The translations under genes and the position numbers were made by a program. The notes below the pieces were generated by a model. It was not told where the DNA came from. It worked only from the letters and a program-made list of their open reading frames with translations, and did not search any database. From positions 372,001 through 436,000 of the forward strand of contig NZ_BEWB01000008.1 of assembly GCF_003112555.1 (NCBI RefSeq): DNA of 64,000 bases, given 5' to 3'. How positions within the stretch are numbered: position 1 is the first letter of the stretch; each line of letters starts with the position of its first letter. This document shows positions 8,911 through 17,523 of the stretch, piece by piece. The DNA is from Streptomyces coelicoflavus (lineage in GTDB: Bacteria; Actinomycetota; Actinomycetes; Streptomycetales; Streptomycetaceae).

Positions 8911-10716
8911 TCAGCTCACCCGGAAGACCGGCCCCCGGGCGGTGAACGGCAGCCGCGCGCCCTGCGGAATCAGGTAGGCGTGCTCGCGCCGCACCCGCAG
9001 GACGTCGCACCAGCCGTCGGTGACGACGAGGACCGGCGCGGTGGGCGGGAAGTCCTCGGCGCGCAGCAGCAGGTCGATGCCGGGCTGGAGAACGGTGCCG
9101 CCCCGGCCGTGCACCCGCACCCTCCCGGCGATGTCCGTCACCGGGAGGTACCCGGCGTCGTGCGGCGCGGCGTCGCAGAACACGACGCGGGCGGCGGGCA
9201 CGTCGCGGGTCTCGGCGTAGGAGGCGATCGCGCCGAGCGCCTTGCCGAGCAGGGTGCGGTCCATGGAGCCGGAGGTGTCCAGGACGACGCCGAAGGTGCA
9301 GCGGGCGATCTCCTCCGGAGGGAAGTACCGGCCGGCGCGCGGGATGCCGGGGGTTGCGGCCTGACGCCGGGAGGGGCGGGCGTAGGTCCGTACGGGCTCG
9401 GGGCGGGGCACGAACTCGTCGAACCAGCGGGCGAGCCGGGCGTCCCAGGGCAGCGGCGGGTGGCTGAGGACGCGGATCTCCTCGACCAGGCCGGCGGGCA
9501 GGAAGCCGCGTTCCTGCTGCTGGTGCAGGTCGAGGCCCTGGGTGAGACCGCGGCGGTAGAAGCCGTCGAGGTCGACGTGGTCGCGGGGTGGGCCCAGGGG
9601 GCCGCCGAGGACGTCGCCGACGCCCTTGCCGCGCGGGGTGGACAGGCGGCGGATGCGGCGCAGGTCGCCGGCGATGCGGTCGTAGACCTCCTCGGCGGAC
9701 AGCCCGGCCAGCTCCGGGTCGTGCAGCAGGCCTTCGGGCATGGTGCCGACCTGCATCTCGACGAGCCAGCCGTTGATGACGTAGTCGCAGGCCACGTTGA
9801 ACAGGTACGGGTCGCGGGTGCCGCAGCGGTCGCCGTGGCGCAGGGCGGCGTGCAGCATCTCGTGGGCGAGGATGAAGCGCCATTCCTCGTCGTCGTACCG
9901 GCGCAGCGGGTTGACGTAGATCTCCCCCGCCTCGGCGTTGACGGCGGCGACGGAGATGCCGTGGGCGCGGGCCAGTTCGGCGTCGGCGACGAGGGTGATG
10001 CCGGAGGCGATGCCGCCGAGCAGCGGGTAGGAGGAGACGAACCAGCTCAGGGCCTGCTGCCAGGGCTGGAGTCGGGTGGGGCCGCCGAGCATGGCGTCGC
10101 GGCGGCCGCCCGCGAGGTCGAGGGCGGTGGACATGGTGCGGGTGAGGGCGTGGGCGAAGGCGAGCTGCCAGTCGGGGACCTGGAGGTTCCAGCCGTCCCA
10201 GGGGGAGAGCAGCTGGTCGGGGTCGCCGCCCGCGGTGCCGCAGTGCTCGTAGGCGGCGGGGATGCCGCCCTCGCGGCGCCAGCCGGCGGCGATGCGCTCC
10301 TCGTCGCCGTCGGGGTACGTCGGCGGCAGGTGGTCCGGGGTGCGGCCGACCGGGAAGGTCAGGAGGAAGCGGTTGACGACGGTGCAGCGGGCGGCGAGGT
10401 CGTAGCGGTCGGGCTGGACGCGTTCGCCGGTGGCGGCGGGTACGTGACCGAAGCCGAGGTGGATCAGGGCGTGGGCGATGGCCCAGGCCCAGTCGGCGGG
10501 TTCGGCGTGGCGGGTGGGGTTCAGGTGGACCCGGCCGTTGGAGCTGACGCGGGCGAGTCCGTGGCGGGGCGCGACCTCGCACTCCTCCTCCCGGCACAGC
10601 TTGACCTCCATGGCCGCGAGCGCCGGGTTGGCCCACACCAGCTGCACACCCTTGGCGCAGTCCTCGGCTGCCGGGTCCTTCTTCTTCTGCTGCTTCTGCC
10701 TGCGGGCGCTGCTCAC
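8911..10716 (-). CDS. VWA-domain protein with N-terminal metallopeptidase-like domain
   Basis: A 601-residue protein pairing a zincin-like region with a von Willebrand A domain. The middle part contains ILAHEMLHAALRHGDR, an HExxH zinc motif in a putative metallopeptidase domain. The C-terminal region begins VVLDTSGSMD, a complete DxSxS MIDAS metal site, followed by the later VVTDGW. This matches the DUF2201-type VWA-like/metallopeptidase family always found beside a MoxR ATPase. Its GTG start overlaps the stop of the upstream ATPase gene (GTGA), so the two are translationally coupled. By analogy with MoxR/VWA systems the pair may remodel or metallate a client; no client is identifiable. The N-terminus is lysine- and glutamine-rich. 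Confidence 0.85.
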   Translation of the reverse strand: MSSARRQKQQKKKDPAAEDCAKGVQLVWANPALAAMEVKLCREEECEVAPRHGLARVSSNGRVHLNPTRHAEPADWAWAIAHALIHLGFGHVPAATGERVQPDRYDLAARCTVVNRFLLTFPVGRTPDHLPPTYPDGDEERIAAGWRREGGIPAAYEHCGTAGGDPDQLLSPWDGWNLQVPDWQLAFAHALTRTMSTALDLAGGRRDAMLGGPTRLQPWQQALSWFVSSYPLLGGIASGITLVADAELARAHGISVAAVNAEAGEIYVNPLRRYDDEEWRFILAHEMLHAALRHGDRCGTRDPYLFNVACDYVINGWLVEMQVGTMPEGLLHDPELAGLSAEEVYDRIAGDLRRIRRLSTPRGKGVGDVLGGPLGPPRDHVDLDGFYRRGLTQGLDLHQQQERGFLPAGLVEEIRVLSHPPLPWDARLARWFDEFVPRPEPVRTYARPSRRQAATPGIPRAGRYFPPEEIARCTFGVVLDTSGSMDRTLLGKALGAIASYAETRDVPAARVVFCDAAPHDAGYLPVTDIAGRVRVHGRGGTVLQPGIDLLLRAEDFPPTAPVLVVTDGWCDVLRVRREHAYLIPQGARLPFTARGPVFRVS

Positions 10717-11774
10717 CGGCGGGCCTCCACCAGCCGGGGCATGTCGCGGGCGGCCTCCACCAGGAACCAGGCGGGCAGCAGCGGGTTGCCATCGGCGTCG
10801 GAGGCGATGACGCTCTGGGCCACCTCGACGGAGATCTCGGCGAGCTGCACGAGCAGCGACTTGGCGCGGTAGGCGGTCTGGCGGCCGTTCGCCGACATGT
10901 GCTCCTTGCTCGCGGGCAGTTCCTTGACCAGGCGGCCCCGGAAGGACTCGGCGAGGTAGTAGAGGAGATCTCGGTCCTCGAGGCGGCTGGGCCAGCGGGC
11001 CTCGCCCTTGAGGATCGCCTCGATGCCGAACCGGCTGCGGACGATCTTGACGTAGCCGCAGAAGGCGGTCGCGTGGGCCGGGGTGAGCGTGCCGTGCGCG
11101 AGGACCTTCAGGGTGTCCTCGTCGAGGTCACGGCCGAAGGAGTGCAGGGCGTCGGAGAGCATGTGCCAGGAGCGCGGGGTGGAGAACGGCTCCTCCGTCT
11201 TGGGCGGCTTGGACCACAGGTGGTCGGGGCGGTCGGTGAGGTGGTCGGTGATCCAGGGGTGGATGCCGTTCTCCCCGGCCCACACCAGCCAGTCCCTGGC
11301 GGAGGCGTCCAGGTGGACGTGGGTGAGGCGGTTGACCAGCGCGGAGGCGATGGGGCGGGCCAGCGCGTTGTCGGTGGCGCGGTTTCCGGCGCCGATGACG
11401 ATGGAGCCCTTGGGGAGTTCGTAGTTCCCGATGCGGCGGTCGAGGATGAGCGAGTAGAACGCCTTCTGCACGTCCGGGGTGGCCGCGTTCAGCTCGTCCA
11501 GGAAGAGGCAGTACGGCTCGTCGCGGGCGATGGCCTCCGGCGGGCAGAACACCGACCGGCCGTCCCGGATCTGCGGGACGCCGATCAGGTCCTCGGGCGC
11601 GAGCTGGGTGCCGAGCAGGCTCACGCACTCCAGGCCCAGCGAGTCGGCGAAGTTCCTCACCAGGGAGGACTTGCCGATGCCGGGTGCGCCCCACAGGAAC
11701 ACCGGCCGCACGGTGGCGAGGCCGAGCAGCAGTTCCGGGAGGCGGGCGGGAGTGACGGTGACGGCTGCCTGCAC
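10713..11774 (-). CDS. MoxR-type AAA+ ATPase
   Basis: A 353-residue AAA+ ATPase with Walker A GAPGIGKSS at about residues 29-37, Walker B CLFLDELN, and a sensor-like IVIGAGNRATDNA. The LAPEDLIGVPQIRDGR segment is typical of the MoxR branch. The GTG start is chosen because AAGGAG lies 7 nt upstream; an in-frame extension of about 69 codons is arginine/proline-rich and looks non-coding. It is coupled by a 4-bp overlap to the metallopeptidase/VWA gene downstream, the usual MoxR arrangement in which the ATPase drives conformational change of a VWA partner. Substrate unknown. Confidence 0.88.
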   Translation of the reverse strand: MQAAVTVTPARLPELLLGLATVRPVFLWGAPGIGKSSLVRNFADSLGLECVSLLGTQLAPEDLIGVPQIRDGRSVFCPPEAIARDEPYCLFLDELNAATPDVQKAFYSLILDRRIGNYELPKGSIVIGAGNRATDNALARPIASALVNRLTHVHLDASARDWLVWAGENGIHPWITDHLTDRPDHLWSKPPKTEEPFSTPRSWHMLSDALHSFGRDLDEDTLKVLAHGTLTPAHATAFCGYVKIVRSRFGIEAILKGEARWPSRLEDRDLLYYLAESFRGRLVKELPASKEHMSANGRQTAYRAKSLLVQLAEISVEVAQSVIASDADGNPLLPAWFLVEAARDMPRLVEARR

Positions 11775-11854
11775 GCAGGGGCTCCTTGGCGGGAGAGGGG
11801 GTCGGGAGGTGACCGGCCCAGTGTGCGTGCCCGCCGGGGTGCCGCGCAGCCGAA

Positions 11855-13255
11855 TTACGGGGCGCTGGACGTCTCCGCGCGGCGCCTGCGGGCCGCCATC
11901 ACCGCGTACACGAGCACGCCGGCGAAGAGGAACAGCACGCCCTGGTAGACCGCCGCGTATCCCGCGCCCGCGACCAGCCACAGCGAGAACGCCGCCGCGA
12001 CCGACGCGACGACTCCGTCCCGGACCAGGCGGGCCCGGTCGACCTTCTCGCCCTGCCCGGAGACCAGGTGGAACAGCTGGGCGGCCGTGGCCAGCAGGTA
12101 GGGCACGGTCGCCGTGAAGGTGGTGACGAGGACCAGGACCTCGAAGACCTTGGCCGAGCCGGACGTGTAGTTGTAGACGGTGAGCAGCGAGGCGAGGACG
12201 ACGGTGACGCCGACGCCGACGGTGGGCACCCCGCGCCGCTTGCGCGCGAACGCGGCCGGGAAGAGGCCGTCCCTGGCAGCCGCGTACGGGGTCTGGGCGC
12301 TGAGCAGGGTCCAGCCGTTGAGGCAGCCGGTCATCGAGACCAGCGCGGCCAGCGCGACGGCCCAGCCGCCCCAGGCGCCGCCGAACATGGCGTTGACGGC
12401 GTCCGAGAAGGGCGCCGAGGAGGTGACCAGGCGGTCGTGGGCGACAGTGCCGAAGACCGCGAGGGTGCCGAGCAGGTAGACGAGGGCGGCGCCCGCGGTG
12501 CCGATGACCGTGGCCCGGCCGACCGTGCGGCGAGGGTCCTTGACCTCGCCGGCACTGACGGCGGCGGACTCCACGCCCAGGTAGGAGAAGAGCAGGATCG
12601 CGGCGGCCGCGGACACCGCGCCGATGCCGCTGGAGCCGCTCGCGTTGAAGGGGCCGAGGTTATCCGGGTCGAAGAAGAACAGCCCGCCGACCGCGACGAG
12701 CAGCAGCGGCGCGAACTTCAGCACGGTGGAGATCAGCTGGACGGCGCCGACCCAGCGGGTGCCGGCGAAGTTGGCGAGCGCGGGCAGCCACTGGATGACG
12801 AGGGCGGCCAGGCACGCGGTCCAGCGGTGGTCGTTCACCGGGATCAGGACGTCGAGGTAGCCGACGGCGGCGACGGCGAGGGCCGCGTTGGACACCCAGG
12901 TGGTGATCCAGTACGCCCAGGCGGCGAGGAAACCGGCGAAGTCGCCGAAGGCTCCGCGGGCGTAGACGTAGGGGCCGCCGGTGCGCGGGTCGCGGGCGGC
13001 GAGGCGGCCGAAGACCAGCGCGAGCGCGATCGCGCCGACGGTCAGGACGCCGAAGGCGAGCAGGCTGATGGTGCCGAAGGGGGCTACGGAGGCCGGGAGC
13101 AGGAAGATGCCGCCGCCGATGATGTTGCCCATGACCAGGGCGGTGGCGACGGGGAGCCCGAAGCGGCGGGCGTGCCGGGTGCTCTCGGATGCGGGCGCCG
13201 CAGTGGTCTCCTGCGGTTCCGGAGCCGGTGGGGGGACGGTCCCGGTGACGTGCAT
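11855..13255 (-). CDS. APC-superfamily amino acid permease
   Basis: A 466-residue membrane protein with about 12 hydrophobic helices. The first helix carries VMGNIIGGGIFLLPASVAP, the substrate-binding G[IV]GGGIF motif of the amino acid/polyamine/organocation family. DPRTGGPYVYARGAFGDFAGF is the next conserved block. The overall pattern resembles AdiC/YjdE-like transporters, but substrate cannot be assigned. The first ~30 residues are proline-rich and likely cytoplasmic. It stands alone, with a hairpin in the spacer separating it from the phosphodiesterase gene upstream. Confidence 0.9.
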   Translation of the reverse strand: MHVTGTVPPPAPEPQETTAAPASESTRHARRFGLPVATALVMGNIIGGGIFLLPASVAPFGTISLLAFGVLTVGAIALALVFGRLAARDPRTGGPYVYARGAFGDFAGFLAAWAYWITTWVSNAALAVAAVGYLDVLIPVNDHRWTACLAALVIQWLPALANFAGTRWVGAVQLISTVLKFAPLLLVAVGGLFFFDPDNLGPFNASGSSGIGAVSAAAAILLFSYLGVESAAVSAGEVKDPRRTVGRATVIGTAGAALVYLLGTLAVFGTVAHDRLVTSSAPFSDAVNAMFGGAWGGWAVALAALVSMTGCLNGWTLLSAQTPYAAARDGLFPAAFARKRRGVPTVGVGVTVVLASLLTVYNYTSGSAKVFEVLVLVTTFTATVPYLLATAAQLFHLVSGQGEKVDRARLVRDGVVASVAAAFSLWLVAGAGYAAVYQGVLFLFAGVLVYAVMAARRRRAETSSAP

Positions 13256-13292
13256 GGGGTGGTGCGCCTCTCATGGAACGGGGCCCGGGATC

Positions 13293-13315
13293 GCCGGACC
13301 GGCCCATGGTCCGGC
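13293..13315 (-). terminator. Stem-loop behind the phosphodiesterase gene
   Basis: An 8-bp perfect GC-rich stem (GCCGGACC / GGTCCGGC) with a 7-nt loop lies about 22 nt beyond the phosphodiesterase stop and before the permease start. There is no U-tract, as is usual in Streptomyces terminators. Confidence 0.5.
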
Positions 13316-13336
13316 ACAGTCCCGCTTCGCTCCAAA

Positions 13337-15478
13337 TCAGGCGCTTTTGTCCTGTACGAACCCGTCCGCGACGGGAAAAGGTGCGCCTTCGACGACGTTC
13401 GGCCGTGGATCCTCCGTCCCCACCGGGACCTGGGGGCCGTTCGACTCGCGCAGCCAGTGGCGGAGCACCCGGTGGACCTGCTCGGCGCCGACGATCTCCT
13501 CACCCTGGCCGGCCGGCGCGGACAGCACGGTCGGTGACAGCAGGAAGGCGCTCGACTGGGCGCCGCCGAGTCCGCCGTGGGAGCCGATCTGCTCCTCGAA
13601 GGCGAGGACCTCGCCGTCGGCCGGGTCGTGGAAGGAGTTGACCATGATGTCGGCGGTGTGCGGGAAGGAGTGGGTGCGGCGTACGGCGTCGGCGGCGCCG
13701 GGGCCGAAGGGCGCGAGCGGCCCGGGGTCCTCGTCCAGCCGGTCCAGGGGCACCTCGGCGCCGCGCGCGCCGAGCACGACCCCGCCGTACCTCTCGCTGC
13801 GCACCAGCAGGAAGCCGATGCCGGGGTGGTTGGCGAGGGTCGTCAGCAGCGCGGGGTGGCGGGCGTCGATCTCCTCGCGGGTCATCCGGTGCGGGACGTC
13901 CGGGAAGGAGACCAGACCGAGGTTGCCGGAGGCCAGCACGATCGGCTCGGAGCGGCGTCCGGTGGGGGTGTCGGCGGGCCGCTGCTGTTCGGCGCCCTCC
14001 TCCACGGGGCGGTGCAGGGCGGCCCGTACGGTGTTGCGCGCCTCGGCGCCGCTGCGGGTGCGCCGGGCGCTGCGCGGCACGGCCAGCCCGCAGCCGGCCC
14101 GCACCAGGTCGGCGAGGGTCAGCCCGTAGCGGGCGCGGAAGGTCTCGCCCGGACTCTGGCCGTGGTCGGACAGGACGACGATCCGGTACGGGCGAGGGGC
14201 GTGTTCGACGACGTTCTCGATCAGGGCGAGGGCCCGGTCGAGCCGCCGGAGGACCTTGGCGGCGTCCCGGCTGCCGGGCCCGGAGTGGTGCGCGACCTCG
14301 TCGTAGGCCACCAGGTCGGCGTAGACGGACGTGCGGCCGGCGAGCATGTCGCCCATCACCGCCGCGACGACGACGTCGCGCTCGACGACGGTCGCGAAGG
14401 CGCGGACGAAGGGGTAGAGACCGCCGCGGGAGACACGCGGGCGGACCTTGTGCAGGCGGGCGCGGGTGGACTGGCCGATCTCCCGGCACACCTCGGCGAC
14501 GAAGGACATCGCGGTGCGCACGGCGTTGGCCGGGTCGGAAAAGTAGGCGAAGTAGCCGGCCCGGGAGCGGGTCTCGCGGCTGCGGCGGCGGGTGGCTATG
14601 GACAGCACGAGGGCCTGTTCGTCGGCGCCGCCGCCGAACAGGTTGCCGCGGCTGGCGCCGTCGAGGCTGAGCAGTCCGGCGTCGCCGGTGCGCCGGACGG
14701 CGCGGTACTGGAGTTCGGCGGCGCTGGTCGGTCGGTTGCTGACCATGACCTCGCCGCTGTCCTTCTCGTACCAGCGGAAGGCGGGGACGTCGTGGTTGCT
14801 GCCGTGCAGGATGCCGAGCTGGCTGGCGCCGGTCTGGCTGGACCAGTCGGTGCGCCAGGGGTCGAGCCGGTGGGTGGCGGAGGCGCCGTCGCGGCCGAGC
14901 CAGCGGGCGACGGTGGGCATGGCGCCGCCGTCGACCGCGTCGAGCAGGACGTCGTGACCGACGCCGTCCAGTTGCAGGAAGACGGTGCCGGGCCCGGCCG
15001 GGCAGGGCGGCCCGGATCTGCGGCGGCGGTCGGCGAGACGGTAGAGGCGGCGGCGGTAGGCGTCGTCGTCGCGCACGGCCAGGGCGCCGCCGGTGGCGGA
15101 GGCGACGGCGGACATGACGGCGGCCACCACGACCGCCGTCTCTGGGGCGACGCCACCGCGCCCGGCCGGGTTCACGTCGATCGCGAGGAGCAGCAGCCCG
15201 CCGTTGAGGAAGAAGACCAGCAGGCCGAGGACGAGGGCCGGCACCAGGAGCAGCAAGCGGACCATGAGCGGCCAGACCAGGGCGGAGAGCAGACCGAAGG
15301 CGCCGGCGCCGACCGCGGCGGTCATGGCGATGTCGGTCGCGCTGTCGCCGTCGGGCGACTGGAGCCGGAAGTCGGGCAGGATCCCGGCGAGCACGAGCAT
15401 GGTGAGGGTGGACACGGCCCACACCGCGACACTCCGCCCGATCTGACTGGCGACCCGGCGCCAACGGCCTCCGCTCAC
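13337..15478 (-). CDS. Membrane-anchored type I phosphodiesterase / alkaline phosphatase family protein
   Basis: About 713 residues in two parts. Residues ~10-120 form several hydrophobic helices resembling a holin-type membrane module. The rest is an alkaline-phosphatase-superfamily domain: VFLQLDGVGHDVL (metal Asp), QTGASQLGI (candidate Thr nucleophile), YDEVAHHSGPGS (Asp/His metal ligands), VVLSDHGQSPGETF (Asp-His pair) and a C-terminal SHGGLGG histidine. Nucleotide pyrophosphatase/phosphodiesterase-like hydrolysis is likely; substrate unknown. The GTG chosen has GAGG 10 nt upstream; a GTG three codons earlier has the site almost abutting it. Which side of the membrane the catalytic domain faces is unclear. 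Confidence 0.82.
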   Translation of the reverse strand: MSGGRWRRVASQIGRSVAVWAVSTLTMLVLAGILPDFRLQSPDGDSATDIAMTAAVGAGAFGLLSALVWPLMVRLLLLVPALVLGLLVFFLNGGLLLLAIDVNPAGRGGVAPETAVVVAAVMSAVASATGGALAVRDDDAYRRRLYRLADRRRRSGPPCPAGPGTVFLQLDGVGHDVLLDAVDGGAMPTVARWLGRDGASATHRLDPWRTDWSSQTGASQLGILHGSNHDVPAFRWYEKDSGEVMVSNRPTSAAELQYRAVRRTGDAGLLSLDGASRGNLFGGGADEQALVLSIATRRRSRETRSRAGYFAYFSDPANAVRTAMSFVAEVCREIGQSTRARLHKVRPRVSRGGLYPFVRAFATVVERDVVVAAVMGDMLAGRTSVYADLVAYDEVAHHSGPGSRDAAKVLRRLDRALALIENVVEHAPRPYRIVVLSDHGQSPGETFRARYGLTLADLVRAGCGLAVPRSARRTRSGAEARNTVRAALHRPVEEGAEQQRPADTPTGRRSEPIVLASGNLGLVSFPDVPHRMTREEIDARHPALLTTLANHPGIGFLLVRSERYGGVVLGARGAEVPLDRLDEDPGPLAPFGPGAADAVRRTHSFPHTADIMVNSFHDPADGEVLAFEEQIGSHGGLGGAQSSAFLLSPTVLSAPAGQGEEIVGAEQVHRVLRHWLRESNGPQVPVGTEDPRPNVVEGAPFPVADGFVQDKSA

Positions 15479-15594
15479 GTCCCGCACACCTCACGTCCCC
15501 GGCCCGTCGTCCGTGCGGGCCGTCCCCACCCTGCCACAACGCTCCGGAGTCCCCGTTTGTCCCCCCGGGTCCGGTTCACACCCCCGGGCGGCGG

Positions 15595-15996
15595 TCAGCG
15601 GCCGTCGTACCCGGCCGTCGGCATGGACAGCCTGCGGTGCACGCAGGCCTTCATCCGGGCGTCGTAGGACGGTTCGGCGTGGCCCACGGTCTCGACGCGG
15701 ACACCGCGCCGCGCGCACTCCGCGGTGAAGTCGTCGACGGAGGACAGCGCGCTCTCCAGCACCCGGCGGCTGGGCGCCACGAACAGGTCGTGCCCGGGGC
15801 GCACCCCGTCCCACAGGGCGCCGTGGTCGTGCCGCAGACGGCGCACCAGGAGCTGCCGGGCGACGACGTAGCCGTGCTCGGCGGCCCAGCGGGCGCACAT
15901 GGCGTGCTGGCTGCGGGAGTCGACCAGGAAGGGGTCGTCGTCCAGCTGTTCCAGTGGCGTCAGACTCGCGATCGCCGTCACCCGCACCGGCCCCAT
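15595..15996 (-). CDS. Conserved hypothetical protein, 133 residues
   Basis: I do not recognise a named family. The protein starts MGPVRVTAIASLTPLEQLDD and contains AARWAAEHGY-like and LFVAPSRRVLESALSSVDDF segments. The sequence loosely resembles the alpha/beta start of serine-recombinase or deaminase-like actinobacterial proteins, but no catalytic set is complete. The internal ATG is chosen because a purine run (GAGGGGGG) lies just upstream; a GTG five codons earlier is possible. It is divergent from the MBL hydrolase gene, with under 100 bp between starts. Soluble, no signal peptide. Confidence 0.6.
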   Translation of the reverse strand: MGPVRVTAIASLTPLEQLDDDPFLVDSRSQHAMCARWAAEHGYVVARQLLVRRLRHDHGALWDGVRPGHDLFVAPSRRVLESALSSVDDFTAECARRGVRVETVGHAEPSYDARMKACVHRRLSMPTAGYDGR

Positions 15997-16055
15997 GGTG
16001 TCCCCCCTCACCTCCCGTCACCTCCCGTTTTCGCCGCCGACCCTACTCCTGGACG

Positions 16056-16061
16056 TAGGCT
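16056..16061 (+). promoter_or_regulatory. Possible -10 element (TAGGCT) for the MBL/DedA pair
   Basis: TAGGCT matches the streptomycete vegetative -10 form and would give a leader of roughly 20 nt containing the AAGGAGG ribosome binding site. No strong -35 is visible. Confidence 0.45.
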
Positions 16062-16090
16062 TCGGGGAGTCGCGCGAAGGAGGCAAAGAG

Positions 16091-16864
16091 GTGCCGGTGG
16101 AGCTCACGTGGTGGGGTCACGCCACCTGCACGGTCGAGGATTCGGACGTCCGCGTGCTCACCGATCCCCTGTTCGCACGCCGGCTCGCCCACCTGCGTCG
16201 CAGGCGGGGGGCGGTGCCGCCGCCGGACGCCTGGCGGGCGGACGTGGCCCTGGTGTCCCATCTGCACGCCGACCACCTGCATGTGCCGTCGCTCGCGCGG
16301 CTCGCGCCGGGCACGCGCCTGCTCGTGCCCCGGGGCGCACTCCGGGCGGTGCCGGGGCTGCGCCGGCTCGGGCACCTGGAGCTGACCGAGGTGGCTCCGG
16401 GCGACGAGACGGCCGTCGGCGACCTGCGGATACGGGCGGTGCCGGCGCGGCACGACGGGCGGCGGCTGCCGGTCGGACGGCACCGCGCCCCCGCGCTCGG
16501 GTATGTCGTCGAGGGCGAGGCGCGGACGTATTTCGCCGGGGACACCGGTCTGTTCGACGGCATGGAGAAGGAGGTCGGGCCGGTCGACGCGGCGCTGCTG
16601 CCGGTGGGCGGCTGGGGCCCCTACCTGGGTGCGGAGCACCTGGACGCGGGGCGGGCGGCCGAGGCGCTGACCCGGCTGGCGCCGCGCACGGCGGTGCCGG
16701 TGCACTACGGCACGTACTGGCCGATCGGGATGGACGCCGTGCGCCCCCACGAGTTCCACACGCCGGGCCAGGAGTTCGTGCGCCTGTCGGCGCTGCGCGC
16801 GCCGGGGGTGACGGTGCACCGGCTGGGGCACGGCGAGAGTGTGCGGGTGGAGGTCGCGCGGTGA
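16091..16864 (+). CDS. MBL-fold metal-dependent hydrolase
   Basis: A 257-residue metallo-beta-lactamase-fold protein starting TWWGHATCTVEDSDVRVLTDPLF. The metal-binding HLHADH motif appears in LVSHLHADHLHVPS, with later metal ligands in ARHDGRRL, YFAGDTGLFDG and PVHYGTYWPI. The layout is that of UlaG/RomA-like phosphodiesterase-type members rather than beta-lactamases. The GTG start has a strong AAGGAGG site 7 nt upstream. Its stop overlaps the DedA start (GTGA), so the hydrolase and membrane protein are co-translated. A lipid or phosphodiester substrate is plausible from context but unproven. Confidence 0.88.
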   Translation: MPVELTWWGHATCTVEDSDVRVLTDPLFARRLAHLRRRRGAVPPPDAWRADVALVSHLHADHLHVPSLARLAPGTRLLVPRGALRAVPGLRRLGHLELTEVAPGDETAVGDLRIRAVPARHDGRRLPVGRHRAPALGYVVEGEARTYFAGDTGLFDGMEKEVGPVDAALLPVGGWGPYLGAEHLDAGRAAEALTRLAPRTAVPVHYGTYWPIGMDAVRPHEFHTPGQEFVRLSALRAPGVTVHRLGHGESVRVEVAR

Positions 16865-17487
16865 GCTGGCTGGGGGCCGCGACGCTGGACATACCGACGG
16901 AGCCGACGCAGCAGGCGCTCGGCTATCCGTCGCTGTTCCTGCTGGTGCTGATCGGGGCGCTGGTGCCGGTGGTGCCGACGGGCGCGCTGGTCAGTTCGGC
17001 GGCGGTGGTGGCGATGCACCAGACGCTGCCGTTCGCCATGCTGATGGTGTTCGCGACGGCGTCGCTGGCCGCGTTCTGCGGGGACATGGCGCTGTACTGG
17101 CTGGGCCGGCGCGGGGTGGGCTCCAAGAACGGCTCGCGCTGGCTGGAGGCGATCCGGTCCCGGGCGCCGGAGGACCGTCTTGAGCAGGCGCAGGAGAAAC
17201 TCGCCGAGCACGACGTGGCGGTGCTGGTGCTGTCCCGGCTGGTGCCGGCCGGCCGGATCCCGGTGATGCTGGCCTGTCTGCTGGCGAAGTGGCCGCTGCG
17301 CCGTTTCGCCCGGGGCAACCTGCCGGCCTGCCTGGCCTGGGCGGCGACGTACCAGCTGATCGGCGTCCTCAGCGGCGCCCTGTTCAGCAAGCCGTGGGAG
17401 GGCGTGGCCGCGGCGATCGCGCTCACCGTGCTGGTCAGCGTGGCGCCGGGGGTGTGGCGGCGGCTGCGGGGACCGGCGAAGGCGTAG
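16861..17487 (+). CDS. DedA-family membrane protein
   Basis: A 208-residue integral membrane protein with four to five hydrophobic segments. The DedA/SNARE-associated features visible are the re-entrant-type LVPVVPTGALVSSAA, the GDMALYWLGRRGV segment, and SRLVPAGRIPVMLACLLA with its conserved arginines. DedA proteins act as phospholipid scramblases/undecaprenyl- or PE-flippases in known cases. The GTG overlaps the preceding MBL hydrolase stop. Pairing a lipid-handling transporter with an MBL hydrolase suggests a shared membrane-lipid role, which is inference. Confidence 0.88.
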   Translation: MSWLGAATLDIPTEPTQQALGYPSLFLLVLIGALVPVVPTGALVSSAAVVAMHQTLPFAMLMVFATASLAAFCGDMALYWLGRRGVGSKNGSRWLEAIRSRAPEDRLEQAQEKLAEHDVAVLVLSRLVPAGRIPVMLACLLAKWPLRRFARGNLPACLAWAATYQLIGVLSGALFSKPWEGVAAAIALTVLVSVAPGVWRRLRGPAKA

Positions 17488-17523
17488 GCCCGCGGCGGTC
17501 GGCGGACACGGGGGCCGGGGGCG

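Noticed and set aside
7543..10872. 1109-codon plus-strand open frame spanning narI, OsmC and the VWA gene
   Set aside because: It crosses three well-supported genes in other frames and has no recognisable domain.
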